A DNA stretch of 6,306 bases from Flavobacteriaceae bacterium (GCA_023301205.1 JALZVC010000146.1:1-6306), one strand, 5' to 3'. Shown: positions 1-5,314, counted from the first letter of the stretch. Translations and numbers: made by a program. Notes: a model not told the origin generated them from the sequence alone.

Positions 1-6
1 TTTACT

Positions 7-14
7 CAAAGATA
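7..14 (-). promoter_or_regulatory. Possible -7 promoter element reading out of the left edge
   Basis: Read on the minus strand this is TATCTTTG, an exact match to the Bacteroidota -7 consensus TAnnTTTG. No convincing TTTG or TTG lies 19-21 bases upstream. If real, it would start a transcript of a minus-strand gene beyond the left edge, at about base 1. An 8-base match in AT-rich DNA can occur by chance. Confidence 0.3.
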
Positions 15-114
15 GCGATTAATTTAAAGAGACTTTTTTAGACTTCGGAAATTTTATTAAGATTATAAATTGTCCTTATATAATTAAGATATAAGCAAAC
101 CAATTGTTTTAGTC

Positions 115-139
115 ACTGCTACTGCCACTGAAAACTGCC
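115..139. repeat. Short ACTGCC-type tandem repeat in intergenic DNA
   Basis: Four consecutive units read ACTGCT, ACTGCC, ACTGAAA, ACTGCC, just past the 3' end of the helicase gene. The units are one or two changes from each other. From memory, similar ACTGCC/ACTGAAA strings occur between genes in other flavobacterial genomes, but I cannot verify this here. No function is evident, and no good stem or T-run makes it a terminator. Confidence 0.5.
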
Positions 140-145
140 AATCAA

Positions 146-1486
146 CTATCGTTTCTTTCTCTTTCTGTCACCATCTTCTTTTGGAGCAGTCGTTTTGGTC
201 TGTCCTATATGGTGTGCCATTAATTTCTCAATCAATTCATCCTTTGTTAAGTGATGAAAAATAGTTTTTACTGAAGTCTTCAATTCTTCAGAAATGTACT
301 GGCTTGGTTTTGTTTTGAAAATTTGCTTTGCCCACAACTTTGTGTTATTCTCTTCAATAGATAAAGCATCAGCTTTTGGCATTTCAGAAAAAGCAATCCC
401 TAATTCATCTTCAAGATCTGGCATATCTGCCACTTCTTCTTGCTGTATAACGCTTAAAGAAAGCCCCTTTGCTCCTGCTCTAGCCGTACGCCCACTTCTA
501 TGCACGTAGGCGTCAAATGTATCTGGCAAATGGTATTGTACTACATATTCAATTTCTTTTACATCTATACCACGTGCTGCAAGATCTGTTGCTATTAGTA
601 TATTGATATGCCCTGCTCTAAACTGGTCCATTATACGATCACGTATAGGCTGTGACAAACTCCCGTGCAAAGCACCCGAAGAAAATTTATTAATGGCTAG
701 ATTTTTAGCTAACTTATTTACTGCCGCTTTAGTTTTACAAAATATGATTCCTCGTTGCCCCTCTTTAGAACTTAAAAAATGCATTAACACGTTAAGCTTC
801 TCTTCTGGTTGTACCACCACATATTGATGATCAATACCTTGATGTCCTAACGTTTTCATATCTACTTCGATATGTACTACTTTTTTTGCTAGGTAATTCT
901 GCACCAACTGCTTTATCTCTCCAGAAAGTGTTGCAGTAAATAAGAAGGTTCTACGCTTTTTAGGTAATCCTGCTACAATAGTATCAAGTCCTTCTTTGAG
1001 AATCGTTACCATCTCATCTGCCTCATCTAAGACAAGGTATGATGCGTTACTTATCGCAACAGCCTTTCTTTCCATTAAATCAATTAAACGTCCTGGAGTA
1101 GCTACTACAATGTGCGTTGGTACTTTAAGACGCTCTATTTGAGGCTTTATAGGGATACCCCCACACGTTGAGGTAATAGAAATTGCAGGTATATTTGCCG
1201 CAAATTCGCTTAAATTTTTATAAATCTGTTGTCCTAACTCCCTTGTAGGTGCTAGAACGATAGCTTGTATATCGTTATTTGTAGTGTCTATTTGCTGTAA
1301 TAATGGCAAACCGAAAGCAGCGGTCTTCCCAGTTCCCGTTTTAGCAACACCAACTACATCTTCTTTTTGGTTTAACATCAAAGGAATCACCTTAGATTGA
1401 ATATCTGTAGGAACAGAAATATCTAATGCTTTTAATGCCTTTACTAATAAATGATCAACGCCTAAGTCTTTAAATTTGTTTGCCAT
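146..1486 (-). CDS. DEAD-box ATP-dependent RNA helicase (CsdA/RhlE-like)
   Basis: A 446-residue cytoplasmic RNA helicase that would use ATP to unwind or remodel short RNA duplexes, as in ribosome assembly, mRNA decay or cold adaptation. The core motifs are present in order: Q-motif with PTDIQ (26-30), Walker A AKTGTGKT (48-55), PTREL (80-84), GG (109-110), TPGR (130-133), DEAD (154-157), TAT in place of the usual SAT (184-186), IIFCKT (247-252), ATDLAARGID (299-308) and HRSGRTARAG (329-338). Residues of about 355-425 form a helical region reminiscent of the CsdA/DeaD dimerisation segment. The protein then ends in a basic tail, RKRKKR, with no DbpA-type RNA-binding domain. The ATG at 1486 is preceded by A/T-rich sequence without a Shine-Dalgarno motif, normal for this phylum. 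The J-domain gene lies 76 bases upstream on the same strand. The family is certain; the subfamily is not. Confidence 0.96.
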   Translation of the reverse strand: MANKFKDLGVDHLLVKALKALDISVPTDIQSKVIPLMLNQKEDVVGVAKTGTGKTAAFGLPLLQQIDTTNNDIQAIVLAPTRELGQQIYKNLSEFAANIPAISITSTCGGIPIKPQIERLKVPTHIVVATPGRLIDLMERKAVAISNASYLVLDEADEMVTILKEGLDTIVAGLPKKRRTFLFTATLSGEIKQLVQNYLAKKVVHIEVDMKTLGHQGIDHQYVVVQPEEKLNVLMHFLSSKEGQRGIIFCKTKAAVNKLAKNLAINKFSSGALHGSLSQPIRDRIMDQFRAGHINILIATDLAARGIDVKEIEYVVQYHLPDTFDAYVHRSGRTARAGAKGLSLSVIQQEEVADMPDLEDELGIAFSEMPKADALSIEENNTKLWAKQIFKTKPSQYISEELKTSVKTIFHHLTKDELIEKLMAHHIGQTKTTAPKEDGDRKRKKR

Positions 1487-1513
1487 AAATAAATTTATTC
1501 TATTTTCTCACTT

Positions 1514-1553
1514 CTCCTTCGGGAGCGGTCACAATTGCTATTTAGCAGTTGTG
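1514..1553 (-). other. Two hairpins in the J-domain/helicase intergenic gap
   Basis: CACAATTGCTA (1530-1540) can pair with TAGCAGTTGTG (1543-1553), giving about 9-11 base pairs with one G-T wobble. Next to it, CTCC-TTCG-GGAG (1514-1525) forms a small second stem. Neither is followed by a T-run on the minus strand, so this is not a standard intrinsic terminator. It could lower read-through, protect an mRNA end or mark a processing site between the two genes. The pairing is visible; the role is inferred. Confidence 0.45.
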
Positions 1554-1562
1554 AAGAGCGTC

Positions 1563-2012
1563 TTAAGCTTCTTGTAAAATCCTTTTAGATTTACGGTATG
1601 TAAATTTAGGATAGATATTTCGCTTAGCGTAACGGTTTAAGTTACCTGCGTTATGTAGCTTAAGATAAACGGCTTTAGTGATACCAAAGTACTCATAAGT
1701 CGTTCCATCTGTAAAGGTAATTTCTAGCAACAAACCTTTATGCTGATAATCGGCGATAGCCGAATTTGTGATCGTCTCTGTATACTCTGGAAGGTTCTTT
1801 TCTTTTGTTTCTGGCGCCATACTTACTAAAAAGTGGTAGCCATCAATAATCCTTCTGCTCTGGATTTCTGCTTCTTCTTGCTTAGCATCGCCATCCTGAA
1901 ATTTATCTGGATGCCACTCTTTTACCAAGTTACGGTAACTCTTCTTTAGGGTTTTAAGATCTAGCGGTCCTTCTACTCCAAATAATTTTTTGTACTCGTT
2001 TATTCTTTTCAT
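1563..2012 (-). CDS. J-domain (DnaJ-like) protein with C-terminal KTSC domain
   Basis: A 149-residue cytoplasmic protein with two modules. Residues of about 5-64 form a J domain with the HPD triad at 34-36, the element that stimulates ATP hydrolysis by DnaK/Hsp70. Residues of about 89-141 resemble the KTSC domain (hydrophobic strand, FTDGTTYEYFGI, then LNRYAKRNIYPKFTYRK), a small fold found at the end of some lysyl-tRNA synthetases and as a stand-alone domain, of unclear function. There is no Gly/Phe linker, zinc region or DnaJ C-terminal substrate domain, so it is a specialised co-chaperone rather than DnaJ itself. I chose ATG at 2012; an in-frame TTG two codons upstream (2018) is possible but less likely. 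It lies between the cspA-like gene, which has its own terminator, and the helicase, with which it may be co-transcribed. Confidence 0.88.
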   Translation of the reverse strand: MKRINEYKKLFGVEGPLDLKTLKKSYRNLVKEWHPDKFQDGDAKQEEAEIQSRRIIDGYHFLVSMAPETKEKNLPEYTETITNSAIADYQHKGLLLEITFTDGTTYEYFGITKAVYLKLHNAGNLNRYAKRNIYPKFTYRKSKRILQEA

Positions 2013-2021
2013 AATCAATGC

Positions 2022-2054
2022 ATTAATAAGGGCGCGAAATTAGCCCTTTTTAAT
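2022..2054. repeat. Inverted repeat over the J-domain gene promoter region
   Basis: ATTAA-T-AAGGGC (2022-2033) is mirrored by GCCCTT-T-TTAAT (2043-2054): 11 matched pairs, one T-T mismatch and a 9-base centre. It starts 9 bases upstream of the J-domain ATG. The centre contains TAATTTCG on the minus strand, one base from the -7 consensus. It could be an operator for a dimeric repressor or a hairpin in the leader. The plus-strand T-run after it looks terminator-like, but no plus-strand gene precedes it. Confidence 0.5.
2035..2042 (-). promoter_or_regulatory. Possible -7 element for the J-domain gene
   Basis: The minus strand reads TAATTTCG, one mismatch from TAnnTTTG. A TTTT sits 18 bases upstream in place of TTTG. 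Transcription would begin near 2028, leaving a leader of about 16 bases before the ATG at 2012. It lies in the centre of the inverted repeat at 2022-2054. Confidence 0.3.
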
Positions 2055-2079
2055 GGATATAAAATTATTTAAGAGGAAT

Positions 2080-2108
2080 AAAAAAAGCCCATCCTTAAGG
2101 ATGGGCTT
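2080..2108 (-). terminator. Intrinsic terminator of the cspA-like gene
   Basis: A perfect 10-base-pair stem, AAGCCCATCC (2085-2094) with GGATGGGCTT (2099-2108), closes a TTAA loop. On the minus strand it is followed by seven T (A2080-A2086 on the plus strand). It begins 25 bases after the cspA-like stop codon. It separates this gene from the J-domain/helicase unit downstream. Confidence 0.92.
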
Positions 2109-2133
2109 GCTTTGAAAATATTGGGATGCAATA

Positions 2134-2325
2134 TTAAACGACTTTTACGTTTACTGCGTTCATTCCTTTGTTTCCTTCTTGTAGGTCAAATGTTACTTCG
2201 TCACCTTCTCTAATCTCATCGATTAATCCTGATACGTGTACGAAATGATCTTTCTCAACTCCTTCTTCAGTGATAAAACCGAAACCTTTTGTGTCGTTGA
2301 AAAATTTAACTGTTCCTTTACTCAT
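2134..2325 (-). CDS. Cold-shock protein, CspA family
   Basis: A 63-residue single-domain cold-shock protein that would bind single-stranded RNA or DNA in the cytoplasm and melt RNA secondary structure. The whole sequence is one OB-fold cold-shock domain. It opens with GTVKFF (4-9), has RNP1 as KGFGFI (13-18) and RNP2 as HFVHV (27-31), and ends with GNKGMNAVNV. The last aromatic of the classical RNP2 (FVHF) is replaced by valine, as also in the paralogue at 2728-3189. Length matches the family. The ATG at 2325 follows A/T-rich sequence without a Shine-Dalgarno motif. A CATCTTTG (2362-2369, minus) resembles a -7 element but has no matching -33, so its promoter is not settled. It has its own terminator. 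Cold induction is common in the family but not shown here. Confidence 0.95.
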   Translation of the reverse strand: MSKGTVKFFNDTKGFGFITEEGVEKDHFVHVSGLIDEIREGDEVTFDLQEGNKGMNAVNVKVV

Positions 2326-2652
2326 TGTAATGTAATTTAATTATTAATAATAGTTGATACGCAAAGATGATGCCAATAAATTAGAAAATGGCTGTTTTTT
2401 TTATTTTTTTTGATAATAATACGTTTTAATCAAATTTTTATCTGTCACATAATTAGGTAGTTGCCACTAATACGCTTGTCAAAACTGTCTTTTATTAACC
2501 CAAAAAGCATCTATAACAGTAGCGATATATGTTCTAGATGTCCTTAGCAGGGCTTCTTTTACTAGTAATACACCAGTATATTAATACAATTTTAATTAAC
2601 TACTTAACGGTAACATTTTCTGCAATAACACATTAGAAAATGTAATTCAAAC
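2326..2652. other. Intergenic stretch upstream of the cspA-like gene; no gene seen
   Basis: About 330 bases between the cspA-like start and the next terminator. I see no credible coding frame; the best is a 21-codon minus-strand frame at 2445-2510, too short and unsupported. Contents are a T-rich tract (2394-2411), a weak -7-like site at 2362-2369, and a 9-base-pair inverted repeat, ACATTTTCT (2613-2621) with AGAAAATGT (2635-2643). It may hold the cspA-like promoter and a long leader, as cold-shock genes often have, but I cannot place the transcription start. Confidence 0.5.
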
Positions 2653-2701
2653 AAAAAAAACACGAAATACGAAGTGTTTAAAAACAACTCGTACTTCGTG
2701 T
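2653..2701 (-). terminator. Intrinsic terminator of the long cold-shock-domain gene
   Basis: ACACGAAATACGAAG (2660-2674) pairs with CTCGTACTTCGTGT (2688-2701): about 14 base pairs with one wobble and one bulge, and a 13-base loop. On the minus strand the stem runs into eight T (A2653-A2660). It starts 26 bases past the stop codon at 2728, so the two cold-shock genes are separate transcription units. Confidence 0.88.
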
Positions 2702-2727
2702 CTTGTTGGTAATTAGGAAAAATACTA

Positions 2728-3189
2728 TTATTTAACCAATGTCACTTTTACAGCATTCATACCTCTTTGTCCTTTTTCAAGCTCAAAAGAGACTAAATTA
2801 CCTTCTGTAATATCGTCTTTAAGACCACTCACGTGGCAAAAGTATTTTTGTTTATCAATCCCATCGATGATAAATCCAAATCCTTTAGAAGAATCGTAGA
2901 AATCCACTGTTCCTGTTCTCACTGGATCAAATGATTCTCTTTCACCTTCTGGTGTTTTTGGAATACCAAGAATAATATCTTCAGCCTCTATTTCCACTTT
3001 TAGGTCTGGATCTGGAGGAGTGTCAACTAAATTACCCATGTGGTCTACATAGGCAAATTCTATCCCGCTACTTCCACTTGCTTCCTTTTCTGCTTTGCGA
3101 GCATCCATTTTCTTCTTTTTGTCTTCACGCTTTTTTAAACGCTTCTTTTCCTTTTCGTTTTTACTAAAAGTTTGTTGTGATTTTGCCAT
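2728..3189 (-). CDS. Cold-shock-domain protein with lysine-rich N-terminal extension
   Basis: A 153-residue protein in three parts. Residues 1-36 are strongly basic (runs such as KEKKRLKKREDKKKK), probably helical and suited to RNA or ribosome contact. Residues of about 43-85 are an acidic, proline-containing linker (AYVD 46-49, DTPPDP 56-61, then IEAED). Residues 91-153 are a cold-shock domain with RNP1 KGFGFI (102-107) and RNP2 YFCHV (116-120), closely similar to the 63-residue CspA-like protein downstream. I recall this head-plus-domain layout from other Bacteroidota, but its role is not established to my knowledge; RNA chaperone activity is inferred from the domain. The ATG at 3189 follows an A/T-rich leader. 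A good promoter lies at 3216-3246 and a strong terminator follows the gene, so it is monocistronic. Confidence 0.92.
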   Translation of the reverse strand: MAKSQQTFSKNEKEKKRLKKREDKKKKMDARKAEKEASGSSGIEFAYVDHMGNLVDTPPDPDLKVEIEAEDIILGIPKTPEGERESFDPVRTGTVDFYDSSKGFGFIIDGIDKQKYFCHVSGLKDDITEGNLVSFELEKGQRGMNAVKVTLVK

Positions 3190-3215
3190 TAATGCTTTTA
3201 AAAATTATTTTGCCC

Positions 3216-3246
3216 CCAAGATACCGCATTCGCACGATAAAAGCAA
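3216..3246 (-). promoter_or_regulatory. Promoter of the long cold-shock-domain gene
   Basis: On the minus strand TTG (3244-3246) is followed after 20 bases by TATCTTGG (3216-3223), one base from the -7 consensus TAnnTTTG. Spacing matches Bacteroidota promoters. Transcription would begin near 3210, giving a leader of about 20 bases before the ATG at 3189. Confidence 0.5.
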
Positions 3247-3309
3247 TTATCAATGCCAATTACTTTGATTTTATTGGATATTTAACCAAAAAAGACCTTT
3301 TTGTCGCCT

Positions 3310-4179
3310 TTATTCATTAATCTCTAGCTTATATCCTACTCCGTGAATGTTTGTTATCTTTAAAGAATTATCGTTGTTTAACTTTTTCCGAAGTTTAGAA
3401 ATATAGGTATCTAAACTCCTTCCTACAACTACACCTTGGTCTTCCCAAACCTCTTTTTCTAGCGTTTCTCTTTTAACTATTTGATTGACATTAGTCGCTA
3501 AAATAACTAGCAGCTCACATTCTTTCTTAGATAATGCTATTTCTGTGGCAGCACGCACCAGCTTGTTTTGATCCGGATAGAAATAATAACTACCTATAAT
3601 GGTTGCATTTTGTTCTTTTATTTCTACGCGATGCGCGTGGTACTTGCTGTAGAAAACAATAACTAGAAATGCGAGCACTAAAAACACCAGTACATAAAAC
3701 AAAAGGCTTCTTTTAGTTGTCATAGCGGCTACTTCTTCGAGATACGTAAACTGTATGGTATAACAATTTTCTGGCAATATTCTTCCTTCACAAGATATGA
3801 TATCACGATCTGCATCACCGGTTAATAAATAACTATAGCCTACCTCACCGTCACTACAGCGCAAAACTTCTACGTTGTAATGAGATGGTAGCGCTGCTTT
3901 AGTACTATGTAGATCCATAGCAGCATACAAAGCTGCGGGGTCAAATAAAAAGGAATTTTCAAATGACAGTAAATACTTGTTTTCTGAAATCTGCTTTACT
4001 GGGAGCACTAATGATGTCGTGTCATTTTGTGATAATAAAAGGTCATTACCCACAGCTCTTAAAACAACTTTTGTTCTAACCGCTAGATTGCCTTCCTGAT
4101 CTTTTGGAGTACACGAAAAACTTAACAATAGCATAATTACTGAAATTACATACACGTGATACTGTTGCTGTTTATTCAT
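3310..4179 (-). CDS. Membrane-bound winged-helix regulator, periplasmic sensor N-terminal
   Basis: A 289-residue predicted one-component regulator. Residues 1-22 are a hydrophobic export signal ending in LLLSFS before C23, which looks like a relaxed lipobox. Residues of about 24-155 are a predicted periplasmic domain with cysteines at 108, 130 and 139 that could form a disulfide. A transmembrane helix spans about 158-178. Residues of about 195-287 are an OmpR/PhoB-type winged helix with recognition helix RSLDTYISKLRKKL (254-267) and wing ITNIHGVGYKL (275-285). This order is the reverse of ToxR/CadC, where the winged helix is N-terminal. There is no receiver domain. I chose ATG at 4179 because the export signal starts there. 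The longer GTG frame from 4251 would add 24 non-signal residues and put the repeat array (4210-4252) inside the gene. It is divergent from the YceI-like gene, its probable target. The ligand is unknown. Confidence 0.85.
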   Translation of the reverse strand: MNKQQQYHVYVISVIMLLLSFSCTPKDQEGNLAVRTKVVLRAVGNDLLLSQNDTTSLVLPVKQISENKYLLSFENSFLFDPAALYAAMDLHSTKAALPSHYNVEVLRCSDGEVGYSYLLTGDADRDIISCEGRILPENCYTIQFTYLEEVAAMTTKRSLLFYVLVFLVLAFLVIVFYSKYHAHRVEIKEQNATIIGSYYFYPDQNKLVRAATEIALSKKECELLVILATNVNQIVKRETLEKEVWEDQGVVVGRSLDTYISKLRKKLNNDNSLKITNIHGVGYKLEINE

Positions 4180-4187
4180 AGACGCTA

Positions 4188-4219
4188 CAAAGAACAGAGA
4201 ATTTGGTGACTTTTCACAA
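4188..4219 (-). promoter_or_regulatory. Possible promoter of the membrane regulator
   Basis: On the minus strand TTG (4217-4219) is followed after 21 bases by GTTCTTTG (4188-4195), which keeps the TTTG half of the -7 consensus but lacks the leading TA. Transcription would start only a few bases before the ATG at 4179. The -33 part lies inside the repeat array at 4210-4252, so autoregulation is possible. The match is weak. Confidence 0.3.
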
Positions 4220-4252
4220 GGCTTGACACTTCTTTTACATTCTTTTGACACT
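4210..4252. promoter_or_regulatory. Tandem direct-repeat operator, likely for the winged-helix regulator
   Basis: Four head-to-tail copies on the plus strand: CTTTTCACAAG (4210-4220), GGCTTGACACT (4220-4230), TCTTTTACATT (4231-4241) and CTTTTGACACT (4242-4252). The shared core is TTnACA, starting at 4213, 4223, 4234 and 4245, so spacing is 10, 11 and 11 bases. OmpR/PhoB-family winged helices typically bind head-to-tail repeats about one helical turn apart (the Pho box has an 11-base period), and the flanking gene encodes such a protein. The last copy ends 19 bases before the yceI -7 element, the place an activator would occupy. Binding by the neighbour is inferred. Confidence 0.6.
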
Positions 4253-4271
4253 TTTAGGCTACACCAGATAT

Positions 4272-4279
4272 TAGTTTTG
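4272..4279 (+). promoter_or_regulatory. -7 promoter element of the YceI-like gene
   Basis: TAGTTTTG matches TAnnTTTG exactly. Transcription would begin near 4285, about 24 bases before the ATG at 4309. No good TTTG lies at the ideal distance; the nearest TTG (4245-4247) is 24 bases away and belongs to the repeat array. A weak -33 fits a promoter needing an activator. Confidence 0.55.
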
Positions 4280-4308
4280 AACCATTACTAATTTAAAAAC
4301 AAAATGTT

Positions 4309-4902
4309 ATGAAAAATACTATCCTAATTCTTTTCATCCTATTCAACTTTTCATTTTTTGTCAAAGCACAAGAAAAAGTTAATCCAAACATTGAAGAGCG
4401 AACCTATTTATTAAACCCATTTCAAAGTGTTTTGAACTGGAATGGGTCTTATGCATTTCAAATTACAGAATATAACGGCACGGTAGCATTAAAAAAAGGG
4501 AGGCTGTATACTACAGATGGACAAATAACTGGTGGCTCTTTTACTATAGACATGACTACGATTACTACACCTAAACATACCATAGATAATAACAACGGCC
4601 CAGTAGAACACTTGAAAAACAGTGATTTCTTTGATGTCATCAAGTATCCGGAAGCGCATTTAGAACTCACAAAGGTGACGTACTACAGTACTACTAATGA
4701 GCATCGGCTAGAAGGTGATCTCACTATAAAGGGAGTAACAAAATCTATAATGATTATGGCTATGGTGAATGATAAAAAGAGAACCCTAGAAACAAAATTT
4801 AAAATAGACAGAACAGACTGGGGCATTAACTACCAAAGTAAATTTAAAGACAGTACCATATCTGATGCAATCATCTTTGACAGTATCTTACAGTTTGAGT
4901 AA
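4309..4902 (+). CDS. YceI-family secreted protein
   Basis: A 197-residue exported protein of the YceI family, whose lipocalin-like beta barrel binds isoprenoid or other lipid molecules in the periplasm. Residues 1-20 form a signal peptide with probable cleavage after VKA (18-20), before QEK. Family hallmarks follow: SVLNWNGSYAF (40-50), YNGTV, GGSFTIDMTTI (75-85), HLKNSDFFDVIKYPEAHLE (101-119), LTIKGVTKSI (138-147) and FKIDRTDWGINY (164-175). Length is normal for the family, and there is no lipobox, so it should be soluble periplasmic. The gene is transcribed away from the membrane regulator across a 129-base gap holding the repeat array and a good -7 element, so control by that regulator is likely but unproven. 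No clear terminator lies between its stop and the convergent small gene. The natural ligand cannot be read from the sequence. Confidence 0.93.
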   Translation: MKNTILILFILFNFSFFVKAQEKVNPNIEERTYLLNPFQSVLNWNGSYAFQITEYNGTVALKKGRLYTTDGQITGGSFTIDMTTITTPKHTIDNNNGPVEHLKNSDFFDVIKYPEAHLELTKVTYYSTTNEHRLEGDLTIKGVTKSIMIMAMVNDKKRTLETKFKIDRTDWGINYQSKFKDSTISDAIIFDSILQFE

Positions 4903-4945
4903 AATTTGAATTGCTTTAGTACAGCCCTTATAAAAGTCTGTGATG

Positions 4946-5128
4946 TCAAGAATTATCACCCTTCTTTTTTTGTTTAAGATAAAGGATATAAAATATCAAT
5001 ATCGCAATAGGAGCAATTATATAAACGACAATATCAAAAGGGTTTGATAAATCTAAAGAATTGTTGTCTCCAGGATTTGGAGTTGCAGAGGGCGATTGTA
5101 AAATTAATAGCAGTTGCAGTAACGACAT
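4946..5128 (-). CDS. Small single-pass membrane protein, function unknown
   Basis: A 60-residue protein without a recognisable catalytic domain. It has a short hydrophobic start (residues 2-10), a polar, proline-rich linker with the acidic stretch DNNSLDLSNPFD (21-32), one transmembrane helix at about 33-51, and a basic tail (KQKKK, 52-56). The charge pattern puts the C-terminus in the cytoplasm. The layout, including a NPFD-like motif just before the helix, recalls small membrane proteins I have seen in other Flavobacteriaceae, sometimes given misleading enzyme names; this is recollection, not a search. The ATG at 5128 is clear, and a TATCTTTA lies 21-28 bases upstream. It converges with the YceI-like gene (43 bases apart) and diverges from the hibernation factor. 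Confidence 0.72.
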   Translation of the reverse strand: MSLLQLLLILQSPSATPNPGDNNSLDLSNPFDIVVYIIAPIAILIFYILYLKQKKKGDNS

Positions 5129-5148
5129 AAAATAACAAGATTAAGTGC

Positions 5149-5156
5149 TAAAGATA
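5149..5156 (-). promoter_or_regulatory. Possible -7 element of the small membrane protein gene
   Basis: The minus strand reads TATCTTTA, one base from TAnnTTTG and identical to the -7 of the divergent hibernation-factor promoter. It would give a leader of about 14 bases. The -33 region is poor (only TTT at 17 bases). Confidence 0.35.
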
Positions 5157-5314
5157 CTAGATTCTTAGTAATTAAATAGTTCATTGGTCCTTCTACGCTC
5201 ATTGATAATTACTTACGTATTTATATAGCTAGCTAGCAAAACAAGCACGTTTCCGAAGTAAAAAAACAACACTTTAATTAAATGCTATAGTTTTCTTAAA
5301 GCTTTTATTTTTTT

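Noticed and set aside
294..827. Plus-strand open frames of about 70 codons opposite the helicase
   Set aside because: They lie antisense to a complete DEAD-box gene with all motifs intact, and their translations show no recognisable domain.
2362..2369. CATCTTTG on the minus strand as the cspA-like promoter
   Set aside because: One mismatch at a key position and no -33 element at 19-21 bases; too weak to list as a promoter.
2445..2510. A 21-codon minus-strand frame upstream of the cspA-like gene
   Set aside because: Too short, with no promoter or start context and no recognisable sequence; expected by chance.
3280..3305. AAAAAGGTCTTTTTT-like symmetry after the regulator gene, as a terminator
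   Set aside because: The stem is almost all A-T with only two central G-C pairs and no room for a loop; not a convincing terminator.
4304..4312. Mini upstream frame ATG TTA TGA overlapping the yceI start (a similar ATG CAT TGA lies before the J-domain ATG)
   Set aside because: Such three-codon frames are common by chance in AT-rich leaders; no sign of translational coupling.
4458..4670. A 70-codon minus-strand frame opposite the YceI-like gene
   Set aside because: It lies wholly within a well-supported plus-strand gene and shows no family features.
5226..5237. TAGCTAGCTAGC run
   Set aside because: Only three four-base units; a simple palindromic repeat with no flanking structure.
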